From positions 1 through 57,696 of the forward strand of contig DATAPW010000370.1 of the NCBI GenBank assembly GCA_036265005.1: a stretch of 57,696 nucleotides of DNA. The letters are read 5' to 3'. Every line of letters begins with the position of its first letter. Position 1 is the first letter of the stretch. A program made the position numbers and the translations under genes. Source of the stretch: JAMXLO01 sp036265005 (GTDB lineage: Bacteria > Pseudomonadota > Alphaproteobacteria > Acetobacterales > Acetobacteraceae). Below the pieces are notes generated by a model, which saw nothing but the letters and a program-made list of their open reading frames with translations, was not told the DNA's origin and searched no databases. Positions 1-15,013 of this stretch are shown here, piece after piece.

Positions 1-192
1 ATCGGTACCCTCCATCGTGATCGCGCCTTTGGTCGGCCGGATCAGGCCGGAGATCACCCGCATCAGGGTGGTCTTGCCGGCGCCGTTCGGGCCGATCACC
101 GCCACGGCTTCGCCGGCGTTCACGTCCAGTGAAATGCCGAACAGTGCCTGGAAGCTGCCGTAGCCGGCATCGACGTTGCGGAGGGTCAGCAT
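1..192 (-). CDS. livF: LivF-type ABC transporter ATP-binding protein (partial, 3' end missing)
   Basis: This is the N-terminal part of a branched-chain amino-acid type ABC ATPase, cut off by the left window edge. It would power import through a LivH/LivM permease on the cytoplasmic face. Visible features are an N-terminal beta strand with DAGYG (the A-loop aromatic typical of LivF) and a Walker A GPNGAGKT near residues 34-41. An in-frame ATG at 213 is also possible, but it lies directly against a palindromic repeat with no ribosome site. The ATG at 192 has GGAAG about 8 bases upstream and gives the usual LivF beginning, so I prefer it. It follows livG and the binding-protein gene on the same strand. 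Confidence 0.85.
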   Translation of the reverse strand, partial: MLTLRNVDAGYGSFQALFGISLDVNAGEAVAVIGPNGAGKTTLMRVISGLIRPTKGAITMEGTD

Positions 193-215
193 CCGGCGCT
201 TCCGCTGCGCCATGC

Positions 216-296
216 GTCATCCCCGTGAAGGCGGGGATCCAGGCGAAGCGATGCATTGGTACGGTTTTCCTGGATCCCCGCCTTCGCGGGGATGAC
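216..296. repeat. Inverted pair of REP-like palindromic elements
   Basis: Two 27-bp copies of one short element lie head to head at 216-242 and 270-296 with one mismatch, separated by 27 bp. Each copy is itself a hairpin (CCCCG..CGGGG). Spurious translation of the element gives the familiar WIPAFAGMT peptide. It fills most of the gap between livG and livF, so it may act as an intra-operon hairpin that limits readthrough or stabilises upstream mRNA. That function is an inference. Confidence 0.85.
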
Positions 297-343
297 GCAA
301 GCAAGTGCGGTGTCGGCCGTAGCGGAAGCGGCGACGGTGAAAC

Positions 344-1096
344 TCATACCCGCTCCGCCGCGAAGGCCTGGGTCTCGGCGGCATCGGTTCCCAGGTACAC
401 CTCGATCACCCGCGGATCGCGCGCCACTTCGCCTGGCAGGCCCTCGGCGATCTTCTCGCCATGATCCAGCACCATCACCCGGTCCACCACGCGCATCAGC
501 ACGCCCATGATGTGCTCGACCCAGATGATGGTGATGCCGCGTACGTCGCGGATGCGGCGCAGCATGTCCGCTGCCTGCTCCATCTCGGTTTCATCGAGGC
601 CACCGAGGCTTTCGTCTGCCAGCAGCAGCTTCGGTTCGGTTGCCAGCGCCTTGGCCAGTTCCAGCTTCTTCAGTCCCGCGGCGCCGAGGCCGCTGACCGG
701 AGCGCTGCGATCGCCCGGCAGCCCGACCAGATCGAGCGCTGCCTCGGCCGCGGCAAAGGCGCCGGCCTTGGTGGTGCCGTTGCTGCCGTAGAAGCCGGCG
801 AGCACGACGTTCTCGAAGATCGACAGGCGGCGGAACGGGCGTGGGATCTGGAATGTCCGGCCGATGCCCTGATGGATGATGCGATGCGGCGGCAGGCCGG
901 CGATCTCGCGACCCTGAAAGCGGATCGCGCCGGCGGTGGGCGCGAAGGTGCCCGACAGCATGTTGAAGATCGTGCTCTTGCCCGAGCCGTTCGGGCCGAT
1001 CAGGCCGAGTATCTCGCCCTGCTCGACCTTGAACGACACGTTGCTGACGGCAGTGAAGCCGCCAAAGCGCTTGATCAGGCCAGCGACTTCCAGCAC
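344..1096 (-). CDS. livG: LivG-type ABC transporter ATP-binding protein
   Basis: A 250-residue cytoplasmic ATPase of the branched-chain amino-acid/amide/urea importer family. Walker A is GPNGSGKS at residues 34-41, Walker B is LLLADE, and the C-terminal part has the IIWVEHIMGVLM switch region characteristic of LivG. The ABC signature is degenerate (GLGAAGLKKLELAKAL), as in many LivG proteins, where LSGGQ is poorly kept. The start is GTG at 1096, 13 bp after the binding-protein stop, which indicates one transcript. The transported substrate cannot be read from the ATPase. The family assignment is firm; substrate specificity is not. Confidence 0.92.
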   Translation of the reverse strand: MLEVAGLIKRFGGFTAVSNVSFKVEQGEILGLIGPNGSGKSTIFNMLSGTFAPTAGAIRFQGREIAGLPPHRIIHQGIGRTFQIPRPFRRLSIFENVVLAGFYGSNGTTKAGAFAAAEAALDLVGLPGDRSAPVSGLGAAGLKKLELAKALATEPKLLLADESLGGLDETEMEQAADMLRRIRDVRGITIIWVEHIMGVLMRVVDRVMVLDHGEKIAEGLPGEVARDPRVIEVYLGTDAAETQAFAAERV

Positions 1097-1109
1097 GACG
1101 GCTGTGCCG

Positions 1110-2429
1110 TCACTGCGCGGCGTAGGGCGAGGCGGCCGGCAGCTTCAGCACCGGCTCCCGCTGCTGCTGCGACTTGGGCCACACCACATAGGCCTTGTCG
1201 TCGATGTACTGGATCACGACTGGAAAGGCGCGATCGTTCTGCCCTGCCATCGACTGATCCTCCGGCTCGAACTTGACGCCGAAGCCGAGCATGGTGCCAC
1301 CGTCCGGAACGTCGGTATCGAGTGCCGCCTTGCGCAGAGCATCGGCATTGACGCCGCCGTACTGCTTGATCGCGCGTGGCAGCACGTCTGACAGGAACAG
1401 GTAGGTGTTGGACGCCGCCATGCCGAGATGCGGCGACTTGATGATGGTGTCCGGTTTCAGCTTCATGTAGGCGTCGCCGACCATCTGGATCAGCGGCGGC
1501 AGTTGCGGCTGCAGCGCCTTCGGGTTGGTGTCCCAGATCGAGATCGGATCGACATCGAAGAAGTAGTTGGCGTCGTTGCCGGCGGACTGCTTGATCTTGG
1601 TGTAGTCGGTGTAGCCGGCGCCATGACCGACCAGCGCGCTGAAACGCAGACCGAGTTCGCGCGCCTGGCGCATGAACAGGCTGATGTCCGGATTGTAGCC
1701 GGTGTGCAGGATCACATCGGGCCGTGCGCGCTTCAGTTTGGTGATCAACGACGACAGGTCGGGCGCGGTGACCGAATAGCCTTCGTCGAGCACGACGTTC
1801 ATCCCGGCCTTTTTCGCACCTTCCTCATTGCCCTTGGCGACATCGACGCCATAGGCGCCGTCCTCGTGGATGATGGCGAGGCGCACGTCCTTGGGGTCCT
1901 TGCCGAGTTGCGCCTTCGAATAGGCCGCAATCATCTCGGTGGAGGCCAGGCCCCATTGCGTGCCGTAAGGCTGCGGGCGGAACACGTATTTCAGGTGGCG
2001 ATCGCGCAGCACGGGCGAGGCGATGCAGGTGGTGATCCACATGAACTTCTTGAATTCCTCGATGCGCGCTGCGGCCGGCACGCACTCTGCCGAGGAGTAG
2101 AACCCGAGCAGCATGTCCACCTTTTCCTGCTCGATCAGGCGGACGGCTTCGTTGATCGCGACATCCGGCTTGCTTTGCGCGTCGGCGTAGACGGCTTCGA
2201 TCTTGTAGCCCTCGACACCGCCATGCGCGATGAACCAGTCGATCATGGTCTTGGCGCCGAGATAGTGTAGTTCCGACCCGCCGCCGGCGAATGGGCCGGT
2301 CAGGTCGTAGACCACACCGATCTTCAGTGTCTTGTTGGCGTCATCCGCCTGGGCAGCCGTCGCCACGATCAATGACAAAGCCGCCGCTGCAAGCCCGCGC
2401 ACAAGGCGAGCCAGTCCACGTCGGAGCAT
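1110..2429 (-). CDS. Periplasmic substrate-binding protein, Leu/Ile/Val (Peripla_BP_6) family
   Basis: A 439-residue secreted binding protein. A signal peptide with a long hydrophobic core ends near ATAAQADD. The mature part starts with LKIGVVYDLTGPFAGGG, the standard opening of type I periplasmic binding proteins for branched-chain amino acids, amides or aromatic acids. Length and fold signature fit HAAT-type receptors. It is first in the leftward operon ahead of livG and livF. The rightward liv cluster at 11-14 kb has no receptor of its own in the window, so this protein might serve both, which is an inference. The ligand is unknown; the family also binds urea, short amides and aromatic acids. 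Confidence 0.9.
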   Translation of the reverse strand: MLRRGLARLVRGLAAAALSLIVATAAQADDANKTLKIGVVYDLTGPFAGGGSELHYLGAKTMIDWFIAHGGVEGYKIEAVYADAQSKPDVAINEAVRLIEQEKVDMLLGFYSSAECVPAAARIEEFKKFMWITTCIASPVLRDRHLKYVFRPQPYGTQWGLASTEMIAAYSKAQLGKDPKDVRLAIIHEDGAYGVDVAKGNEEGAKKAGMNVVLDEGYSVTAPDLSSLITKLKRARPDVILHTGYNPDISLFMRQARELGLRFSALVGHGAGYTDYTKIKQSAGNDANYFFDVDPISIWDTNPKALQPQLPPLIQMVGDAYMKLKPDTIIKSPHLGMAASNTYLFLSDVLPRAIKQYGGVNADALRKAALDTDVPDGGTMLGFGVKFEPEDQSMAGQNDRAFPVVIQYIDDKAYVVWPKSQQQREPVLKLPAASPYAAQ

Positions 2430-2942
2430 TTTGCGTTCCCCCGGTTATTTGCTTGTGAAGCACTTCCCAGAAAGCAGCTTATGGAGTCGGAACGTCCGGC
2501 GTCAATCGAAACCCCGGAAATCCGCCGGCCGGCCGGCGGCTGCGCAAGCGGCCGGGCCGGGACCACCGATGCCGACACCGGCATCACCCGTTGGCGTTTT
2601 CAATTGTTGGTGATCCCGGACGGCTGCCCGGCTGCCAAAGCCATTGGAATTCCCGTTGCAGAAGCTCGATACGCCACCTGGAGTCACAGATTTCTGTAGA
2701 CCGCATCTGCGATCATTCAATTCGCGCCGTCGGCGTGGGGCGGGATTACCCGTGGTTCGGCGGCCGCTGTGGCGGGCCGTCGTCTGGGTACCGCCGCCTC
2801 CTGCTCAACCGGCAAACACGTAGACGCCGACTGTTCCAGGAAAATAATACTGAACGCAACAAGCCTGTTGCCAAATGGGGGTATAGTGCCCCCGAAAAGC
2901 TGACAGGTTCCATCAGGCGCTTAGCCCATCCAGGAGCTACCC
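2430..2942. promoter_or_regulatory. 513-bp divergent intergenic region
   Basis: No gene is visible here. It separates the leftward transporter operon from the rightward giant kinase and must hold both promoters. Seen in it are a perfect 18-bp GC palindrome at 2522-2539, a GATGCC-N6-GGCATC inverted repeat at 2568-2585 that could be an operator, an A+T-richer stretch around 2840-2860, a TATAGT (-10-like) at 2882-2887 without a convincing -35, and the AGGAG ribosome site just before the ATG at 2943. Assigning promoter function to any of these is an inference. Confidence 0.5.
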
Positions 2943-9278
<6,336 letters not shown>

Positions 9279-9294
9279 GGCCGGAGATACGGCA

Positions 9295-10980
9295 GTGAGC
9301 CAAGGCGACAAGGTCAATATCCTGCTGGTCGATGACCAACCGGCCAAGCTGCTGAGCTACGAGGTCATCCTCAGCCAGCTGGCCGAGAATCTGATCAAGG
9401 CGAACTCGGCCAACGAGGCACTGCAGCACCTGCTGAAGAACGAGATCGCTGTCGTCCTGATCGACGTGGTGATGCCGGAGCTCAACGGTTTCGAGCTGGC
9501 GGCGATGATTCGCGAACATCCGCGCTTCCAGCGCACCGCGATCATCTTCGTCTCGGCGATCCAGATGAGCGAGCTGGACCTGCTGCGTGGCTACGAGGCG
9601 GGGGCGGTGGATTACCTGCCGGTGCCGGTGGTGCCGGAACTGATGCGCGCCAAGGTGCGGGTGTTCGCCGACCTGTTCCGCAAGACGCGCCAGCTCGAGC
9701 AGCTCAACAGCGAGCTGGAGCGTCGGGTTGCGGAACGCACCGCCGAACTTGCGCAGGCCAACGCGGACCTGGAACGCCGCGTCGAGGAACGCACGCGCGA
9801 ACGCGAGGCAGCGCTCGCGCAGGTCCACGAGATGCAGAAGCTGGAAAGCCTCGGCCAACTCACCGGCGGCGTGGCGCACGACTTCAACAACCTGCTGATG
9901 GTGATCCTCGGCAACCTCCAGCTATTGCGAAAGCGATTGCCGGATGACCCGCGGCTGTTGCGCCTCGTCGATGGTGCGATGCAGGGCGCCGACCGCGGCG
10001 CCACCTTGACCAAGCGCATGCTCGCCTTCGCCCGCCGCCAGGAGCTGCGGCCCGAGGCAGTGGAGGTGCCGCGGCTGGTCGATGGCATGGAGGAGATGCT
10101 GCGGCGGACGCTCGGCCCCGGCATCCAGATCGTCAGGGAATACCGCCCCGACCTGCCGTCTATCCGCGCCGATCCGAACCAGATCGAGCTGGCATTGCTG
10201 AACCTCGCATTGAATGCGCGCGATGCGATGCCATACGGCGGGCGACTGGCGATTGGCGGCCGCCATGTCGGCGGGGGCCCGGATTTTCCGCATGAGCTCG
10301 CTCCTGGCCAGTATGTCTGCATCACCGTGTCGGACACCGGTTCCGGCATGGACGAGGCAACCTTGAAACGTGCGGCTGAACCTTTCTTCACCACCAAGGG
10401 TGCCGGCAAGGGCACCGGCCTTGGCCTGTCGATGGTGCACGGCCTCGCGGCGCAGTCGGGCGGCGCCATGCGGATGACGAGCCGGTTGGGCGAAGGCACC
10501 AGCGTTGAGCTGTGGCTGCCGGTGTCGCGCGAAGTGGTCACGGCCGAGGCCGCGATGCTGTCCGGCATGTACGCCGGAGCGGCGCGGTCCTGCCGGGTCC
10601 TGGTGGTGGATGACGATCCGCTGGTCACCGAGAGCACCGCGGCGATGCTGGAAGACCTCGGCCATGTGGTGATCGAGGCGCTGTCGGGTGCGCGCGCGCT
10701 GGATATGCTGCGGCTGGGCGCCAAGGTCGACATCGTCGTCACCGACCACGCGATGCCGGGCATGACCGGCACCGAACTGGCGCGGCAGGTCAAGCAGCTC
10801 TGGCCGAGCCTGCCGGTCATCCTGGCGACGGGTTATGCCGAGTTGCCGAACGGCGAGGATCCGGGATTGCCGCGACTGTCGAAGCCCTATGTGCAGGCGG
10901 AGATGGCGGCGCAGATCGCCAACGTGATCGCCGAGTCCGGGGCGAACGTCATCCCGCTGGATTCAGTGCGCCGCGCCTGA
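9295..10980 (+). CDS. Hybrid histidine kinase / response regulator (REC-HisKA-HATPase-REC)
   Basis: A 561-residue soluble protein. The N-terminal receiver (NILLVDDQPAKL, acceptor Asp57 in LIDVVMPELNG) is followed by a long coiled coil (about 125-185), a HisKA dimerisation helix with VAHDFNN (His195), an HATPase with SDTGSGM and GTGLGLSM, and a C-terminal receiver (Asp484 in VTDHAMPGMTG). The start is GTG at 9295, 16 bp after the giant kinase stop, so the two are almost certainly co-transcribed. Receivers at both ends suggest it takes phosphate from the giant kinase and also autophosphorylates; there is no DNA-binding output domain. Partnership is inferred from adjacency. Confidence 0.93.
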   Translation: MSQGDKVNILLVDDQPAKLLSYEVILSQLAENLIKANSANEALQHLLKNEIAVVLIDVVMPELNGFELAAMIREHPRFQRTAIIFVSAIQMSELDLLRGYEAGAVDYLPVPVVPELMRAKVRVFADLFRKTRQLEQLNSELERRVAERTAELAQANADLERRVEERTREREAALAQVHEMQKLESLGQLTGGVAHDFNNLLMVILGNLQLLRKRLPDDPRLLRLVDGAMQGADRGATLTKRMLAFARRQELRPEAVEVPRLVDGMEEMLRRTLGPGIQIVREYRPDLPSIRADPNQIELALLNLALNARDAMPYGGRLAIGGRHVGGGPDFPHELAPGQYVCITVSDTGSGMDEATLKRAAEPFFTTKGAGKGTGLGLSMVHGLAAQSGGAMRMTSRLGEGTSVELWLPVSREVVTAEAAMLSGMYAGAARSCRVLVVDDDPLVTESTAAMLEDLGHVVIEALSGARALDMLRLGAKVDIVVTDHAMPGMTGTELARQVKQLWPSLPVILATGYAELPNGEDPGLPRLSKPYVQAEMAAQIANVIAESGANVIPLDSVRRA

Positions 10981-11056
10981 GAGGGTCCAACTGCAACTGG
11001 TCGCCTTGATCTGAGGCGAACATCCGGTCTAGCCAAGACTCGGTGGCTCGGTCAGA

Positions 11057-11944
11057 GTGCCGGGCATAATGGAAATGTCCCTCGATCTCCTCGGCAACGC
11101 CGTGGTGTCCGGGCTGTTGCTCGGCGGCTTCTACGCGGCGGTGACGATTGGCGTGTCGATCTCGTTCGGCATGCTCGACATCGTCAACATCGCGCATCCC
11201 GCCTTCATCATCCTCGGCTCGTACATCGCCTACATCGCCAACACGAGTTTCGGGATCGATCCGATCCTGGCGGCAGTCATCGCGCTGCCGGCGTTCTACC
11301 TGCTCGGTGCCGGGGTCTATCAGGTGTACTACCTGTCGTTCGAGCGACGCGGCGACGAGGCGCTGCGCGGGCTGGCGTTCTTCTTCGGCCTGCTGTTCAT
11401 CACCGAGGTCATGCTCGTGCTGGTGTTCGGCGTGGACTACCGGCTGGTGGATGCGCCGTATATCGGCACCAGCCTGCATTTGGGTATTGTCGATCTGCCG
11501 CTGCGGCTGCTGGTGCCGTGCGTCGTCGCACTGATCATGGTCGGCGGCCTGCAGGTGTTCATGTCGCGCACGTTCCTCGGTCGGGCAATCCTGGCGGTTG
11601 CCCAGGACCAGCTTGCGCTGCGGCTGATGGCGGCGAACCCGACACGCATCAAGCGCATCGCGTTCGGCCTGTCGATTGCGACCACGTCGATCGCCGGCGC
11701 AGTGCTGATCATCATCCAGCCGGTCGAGCCGTCGATCGGGCGGGACTATATCGGCCGGGTCTTCGCAATTTGCGTGCTGGGCGGCATGGGCAGCTTCGCC
11801 GGCACCGTGGTCGCCGCCATGACACTCGGCATCGTCGAGAGCCTGACGGCTACGTTCTACGGGCCGTCCTGGGCGCCGGCCGTCGCCTTTGGGTTCCTGC
11901 TGGTCACGCTGGCGGTCCGTCCAGCCGGCATCTTCGGTCGTTAG
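11057..11944 (+). CDS. livH: LivH-type branched-chain amino-acid ABC permease
   Basis: A 295-residue inner-membrane permease with about eight hydrophobic helices. The family block SFGMLDIVNIAHPAFIILGSY near the N-terminus is typical of LivH. A GTG at 11057 gives the longest form; in-frame ATGs at 11069 and 11075 are close alternatives. It is first in a four-gene rightward set (H-M-G-F). The 76 bp between it and the upstream kinase gene could hold its own promoter or be read through from the kinase operon. Confidence 0.93.
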   Translation: MPGIMEMSLDLLGNAVVSGLLLGGFYAAVTIGVSISFGMLDIVNIAHPAFIILGSYIAYIANTSFGIDPILAAVIALPAFYLLGAGVYQVYYLSFERRGDEALRGLAFFFGLLFITEVMLVLVFGVDYRLVDAPYIGTSLHLGIVDLPLRLLVPCVVALIMVGGLQVFMSRTFLGRAILAVAQDQLALRLMAANPTRIKRIAFGLSIATTSIAGAVLIIIQPVEPSIGRDYIGRVFAICVLGGMGSFAGTVVAAMTLGIVESLTATFYGPSWAPAVAFGFLLVTLAVRPAGIFGR

Positions 11945-11947
11945 CGC

Positions 11948-12895
11948 GTGAACGGGTGGAAGTTCGTCCTGCTGCTCCTGGTTGCCGCCGGGATCGTGTT
12001 CGGCGGCGCACGCCTGATCGACAACGCCTACGTGTTCTTCGCCGGCTACGTCGTGCTGCAGTACATCGCGCTGGCCACGGCATGGAACATCCTGGGCGGC
12101 TACACCGGCTACGTTAATTTCGGCACCGCGGCATTTTTTGCGCTGGGCGCCTATACAACTGTCGTGCTGCACAAGCTGACGCCGCTGCCGCTGCCGCTGA
12201 TGATGCCGATCGGCGGCATCGTCTCGGGCATCGTCGGTCTCGGCATGGGCTACCTGACGTTGCGCCTGCGCGGCGCGTTCTTCTCCATCGCAACGCTGGC
12301 GCTGGCCGTGGTGGCGCAGACGCTGATCACCAACTGGGATTTCGTCGGCGGCTCGCGCGGCGCCTATATCGTGCGGCCCGCGACGACGCCGCTGTTCGGC
12401 ATCGACTACATCCAATACCTGTTCCTGATCATGCTGGCGCTCGTGGTGATTGTGCTGGCCACCGCGCGCGCGATCGAACGGTCGCGACTGGGTTACGGGT
12501 TCGCCACCATCCGCGACGATGAGGTGGCGGCGGAGGCCTCCGGCGTGCCGACGCTGCGGCTGAAGCTGCTGGCGACGACGTTGTCCGGCGCGTTCATGGG
12601 CATGGCCGGCGCGCCACTGCCTTACTATGTGACGTATCTCGATCCCGCCTCGGGATTCAGCCTGGCCTATGCGGTGAATGGCGTGGCGATGCCGCTGGTC
12701 GGCGGCACATCGAGCTGGCTGGGCCCGGTGATCGGCGCGGTGCTGCTGGGAACGCTGCAGCAGGTCGCCACTGTCACCATTTCCTCGGCGCTGAACCTGC
12801 TGATCGTCGGGCTGATGCTGGTGGGCTTCGTCATCGTCGCGCCGAACGGGATTCTGGGACTGCTGCGCTTCGGCTCCGGTCGGGGGCGGCCATGA
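11948..12895 (+). CDS. livM: LivM-type branched-chain amino-acid ABC permease
   Basis: A 315-residue inner-membrane permease that would pair with the LivH protein to form the channel. Hallmarks are GGYTGYVNFGTAAFFALGAY in the first third and a C-terminal VGGTSSWLGPVIGAVLL block. The GTG start at 11948 lies 3 bp after the livH stop, so the two are translationally close. It lacks a fused ATPase domain, unlike some LivM proteins; the ATPases are separate genes downstream. Confidence 0.93.
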   Translation: MNGWKFVLLLLVAAGIVFGGARLIDNAYVFFAGYVVLQYIALATAWNILGGYTGYVNFGTAAFFALGAYTTVVLHKLTPLPLPLMMPIGGIVSGIVGLGMGYLTLRLRGAFFSIATLALAVVAQTLITNWDFVGGSRGAYIVRPATTPLFGIDYIQYLFLIMLALVVIVLATARAIERSRLGYGFATIRDDEVAAEASGVPTLRLKLLATTLSGAFMGMAGAPLPYYVTYLDPASGFSLAYAVNGVAMPLVGGTSSWLGPVIGAVLLGTLQQVATVTISSALNLLIVGLMLVGFVIVAPNGILGLLRFGSGRGRP

Positions 12896-12932
12896 CAGCC
12901 GGTACGCCAAGCCTTGCTATGGGTCAGCAACG

Positions 12933-13667
12933 ATGACCGCCCTTCTCGAGGTCACCGGCCTGAGCAAGCGTTTCGGCGGCTTCGTCGCACTGGATACGGT
13001 CGAGCTTGCGGTCAACCAGGGCGAACGCGTCGGCCTGATCGGTCCCAACGGGTCCGGCAAGAGCACGCTGGTGAACTGCATGTGCGGCACGCTGCGCCAC
13101 GAGATGGGCAGTGTCCGCTTCGCCGGCCAGCCGCTCGAAGGCCTGTCCGCGCATGAACGAACGCGGCTTGGCATGGCGCGGAGTTTTCAGCTCCCGCGGC
13201 CGTTCAACACGCTGTCGCTTGCGGAAAATCTGCGCATCCCATTGCTCTATGCGGTCAATGTGCGCCGTGGCCAGGCGCTCGGTGCGCACGCGCTGGACGA
13301 ACGGTGCAGCGAACTGCTCCACATGGTCGGGCTCGCCAACAAGGCGACGCATTTGCCGCGCGACCTGACACAGATCGAGATGCGCAAGCTGGAGCTGGCG
13401 CGCGCCATGGCCGCGGCGCCGCGTTTGCTGATCGCCGACGAAGCGATGGCCGGGCTGTCGCATGCCGAGGTGGACGATATTCTGTCGCTGCTGATCCAGC
13501 TCAACGAGCAGGGCGTGACGGTCATCCTGATCGAGCACATCATGCGCGCCGTGATGCATTTCTCGCAGCGCCTGGTCGTACTGGTGGCGGGTCGCAAGAT
13601 CGCCGACGGCGATCCGGCCGATGTGATACGCGATCCCGATGTCGTGCGGGCGTATCTTGGCGAGTAG
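12933..13667 (+). CDS. livG: LivG-type ABC ATP-binding protein (second system)
   Basis: A 244-residue cytoplasmic ATPase. Walker A is GPNGSGKS at residues 37-44, Walker B is LLIADEAMAGL, and the LIEHIMRAVM segment is LivG-like. It is similar in layout to, but clearly diverged from, the LivG at 344-1096, so the two transporter sets are paralogous rather than a recent duplication. It starts 37 bp after livM and its 3' end overlaps the next gene by 29 bp, a sign of coupled translation. Confidence 0.93.
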   Translation: MTALLEVTGLSKRFGGFVALDTVELAVNQGERVGLIGPNGSGKSTLVNCMCGTLRHEMGSVRFAGQPLEGLSAHERTRLGMARSFQLPRPFNTLSLAENLRIPLLYAVNVRRGQALGAHALDERCSELLHMVGLANKATHLPRDLTQIEMRKLELARAMAAAPRLLIADEAMAGLSHAEVDDILSLLIQLNEQGVTVILIEHIMRAVMHFSQRLVVLVAGRKIADGDPADVIRDPDVVRAYLGE

Positions 13668-14388
13668 CCTCGCCATCTCCGGCCTCGATGCCGGTTACGG
13701 CGCGGTGCGCGTGCTGCACGACGTGTCGCTCTCGGTCGCCGCCGGCGAGACGGTGACCCTTCTTGGTACCAACGGCAACGGCAAGAGCACGCTGCTGAAA
13801 TGCGTCATGGGCATCGTGCGGCCGTCGGGCGGCAGCATCGTCGCCGAGATCGACGGTGCGCGGCACGAACTGATCGGGCTATCCACCGAAGCCATCGTCG
13901 ATCTGGGCATTGCGTTTGTGCCCGAGGGACGCAGGCTGTTTCCCAGGCTGTCGGTCACCGAGAACCTGCTGCTCGGCGCATTCCGCAAGTCGGCGCGCGC
14001 CTCGATTGCACGCAACCTGGAGTTCTGCTTCGAGACGTTCCCCCGCCTGAAGGAGCGCAGCCGGCAGTTGGCCGGCAGCATGAGCGGCGGCGAGCAGCAG
14101 ATGCTGGCGCTGGCGCGTGCGCTGATGTCGGCGCCGCGGATGCTGCTGATCGACGAACCGTCGGTCGGCTTGGCGCCGCTGCTGGTGGCGCGGACGATCG
14201 ACAAGATCAAGGAGTTGAAGGACGGGTTCCAGCTCACCGTGCTGATGGCGGAGCAGAACTTCACCCAGGCGATCCGGATCGCCGACCGGGGTTATGTGAT
14301 CGTGCACGGCCGGATCGAATTCGCCGGCGGCTCGGCGGCGGAGCTGAACGACAACGAGCTGATCAGGCAGTTTTATCTGGGGACGTAG
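13639..14388 (+). CDS. livF: LivF-type ABC ATP-binding protein (second system)
   Basis: A 249-residue ATPase. Walker A is GTNGNGKS at about 43-50, signature MSGGEQQ, and Walker B MLLIDEPSVGL. The ATG at 13639 overlaps the end of livG; a later TTG near 13657 would shorten the N-terminus to the usual LivF length. It closes the H-M-G-F set. No binding-protein gene follows, so the receptor must be encoded elsewhere or be the one at 1110-2429. Confidence 0.92.
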   Translation: MSCGRILASSLAISGLDAGYGAVRVLHDVSLSVAAGETVTLLGTNGNGKSTLLKCVMGIVRPSGGSIVAEIDGARHELIGLSTEAIVDLGIAFVPEGRRLFPRLSVTENLLLGAFRKSARASIARNLEFCFETFPRLKERSRQLAGSMSGGEQQMLALARALMSAPRMLLIDEPSVGLAPLLVARTIDKIKELKDGFQLTVLMAEQNFTQAIRIADRGYVIVHGRIEFAGGSAAELNDNELIRQFYLGT

Positions 14389-14414
14389 GGTGGGCAGAGC
14401 GTAGCGAACCCACC
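14385..14414. repeat. Short imperfect palindrome at the end of livF
   Basis: The pattern GTAGGGTGGGC..GAACCCACC forms a hairpin and includes the livF stop codon. It belongs to the widespread class of small 'tagggtgggc' palindromes found between proteobacterial genes. It sits between convergent genes, so it could help end transcription; no T-tract follows. Confidence 0.6.
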
Positions 14415-14427
14415 GATGCCTGCGCCG

Positions 14428-15009
14428 CTACACCACCGGCTGCAGCGTCCACGCCGCGTCACCCGATGCCGGCGGTTCGCAGAAGATCGGCACCGCGTTC
14501 TGCGTGCGCATGTTGGGCTCGATGCCCATTGCGGCGCGCAGCGAGCGGAACAGCGCACCATGCGCGACGATCAGTACCGCCGGGGGCAGGGCGGTCGCGC
14601 GATTGACCGCCGCCACCGCGCGACGGCGCAATGCGGCGAACGTCTCGGCGCCCTGGGGCGTGAACGCGCCACTGACCCAGTCGCTGAACCAGCCGCTCAT
14701 CGCCTGGCCTTCCTGCACGCCGAACGCCACCTCGCGCAGGTCCGGATCGATCGCCACCGGCAGACCGAGTGCCTCGCCGGCAAGCTCCGCGGTGGCGCGC
14801 GCGCGCGACAATGGCGAGGCAATGATGCTGGCAATGCCGCGATTGCGCAGCTTCTGCGCCGCCGACCGGGCCTGTGCCAGCCCGGTCGGATTCAGCGGGA
14901 TATCGACATTGCCCTGCGAGATGCCTCGGGCGTTCCAGTCGGTCTCGCCGTGACGCAGAAACCAGAACGGGATGCGTGCAAGCGCGGCCTCCTGGAACGC
15001 CCCATCCAT
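14428..15009 (-). CDS. Histidine phosphatase (phosphoglycerate mutase-like) family protein
   Basis: A 193-residue cytosolic enzyme of the histidine phosphatase superfamily. The catalytic motif FLRHGETDWN (His20) and the second histidine in VAHGALFR are both present, along with the SPLSRARATAELAG segment. The short length fits small-molecule phosphatases of the CobC/GpmB type rather than true phosphoglycerate mutase. It is last of a leftward group, 4 bp after the GST gene. The substrate is unknown. Confidence 0.88.
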   Translation of the reverse strand: MDGAFQEAALARIPFWFLRHGETDWNARGISQGNVDIPLNPTGLAQARSAAQKLRNRGIASIIASPLSRARATAELAGEALGLPVAIDPDLREVAFGVQEGQAMSGWFSDWVSGAFTPQGAETFAALRRRAVAAVNRATALPPAVLIVAHGALFRSLRAAMGIEPNMRTQNAVPIFCEPPASGDAAWTLQPVV

Positions 15010-15013
15010 CGCC

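Noticed and set aside
10949..12910. A 653-codon minus-strand frame opposite livH and livM
   Set aside because: The product is rich in Asp, Gln, His and Arg with no recognisable fold, exactly as expected for the antisense of hydrophobic permease genes. livH and livM have clear family motifs.
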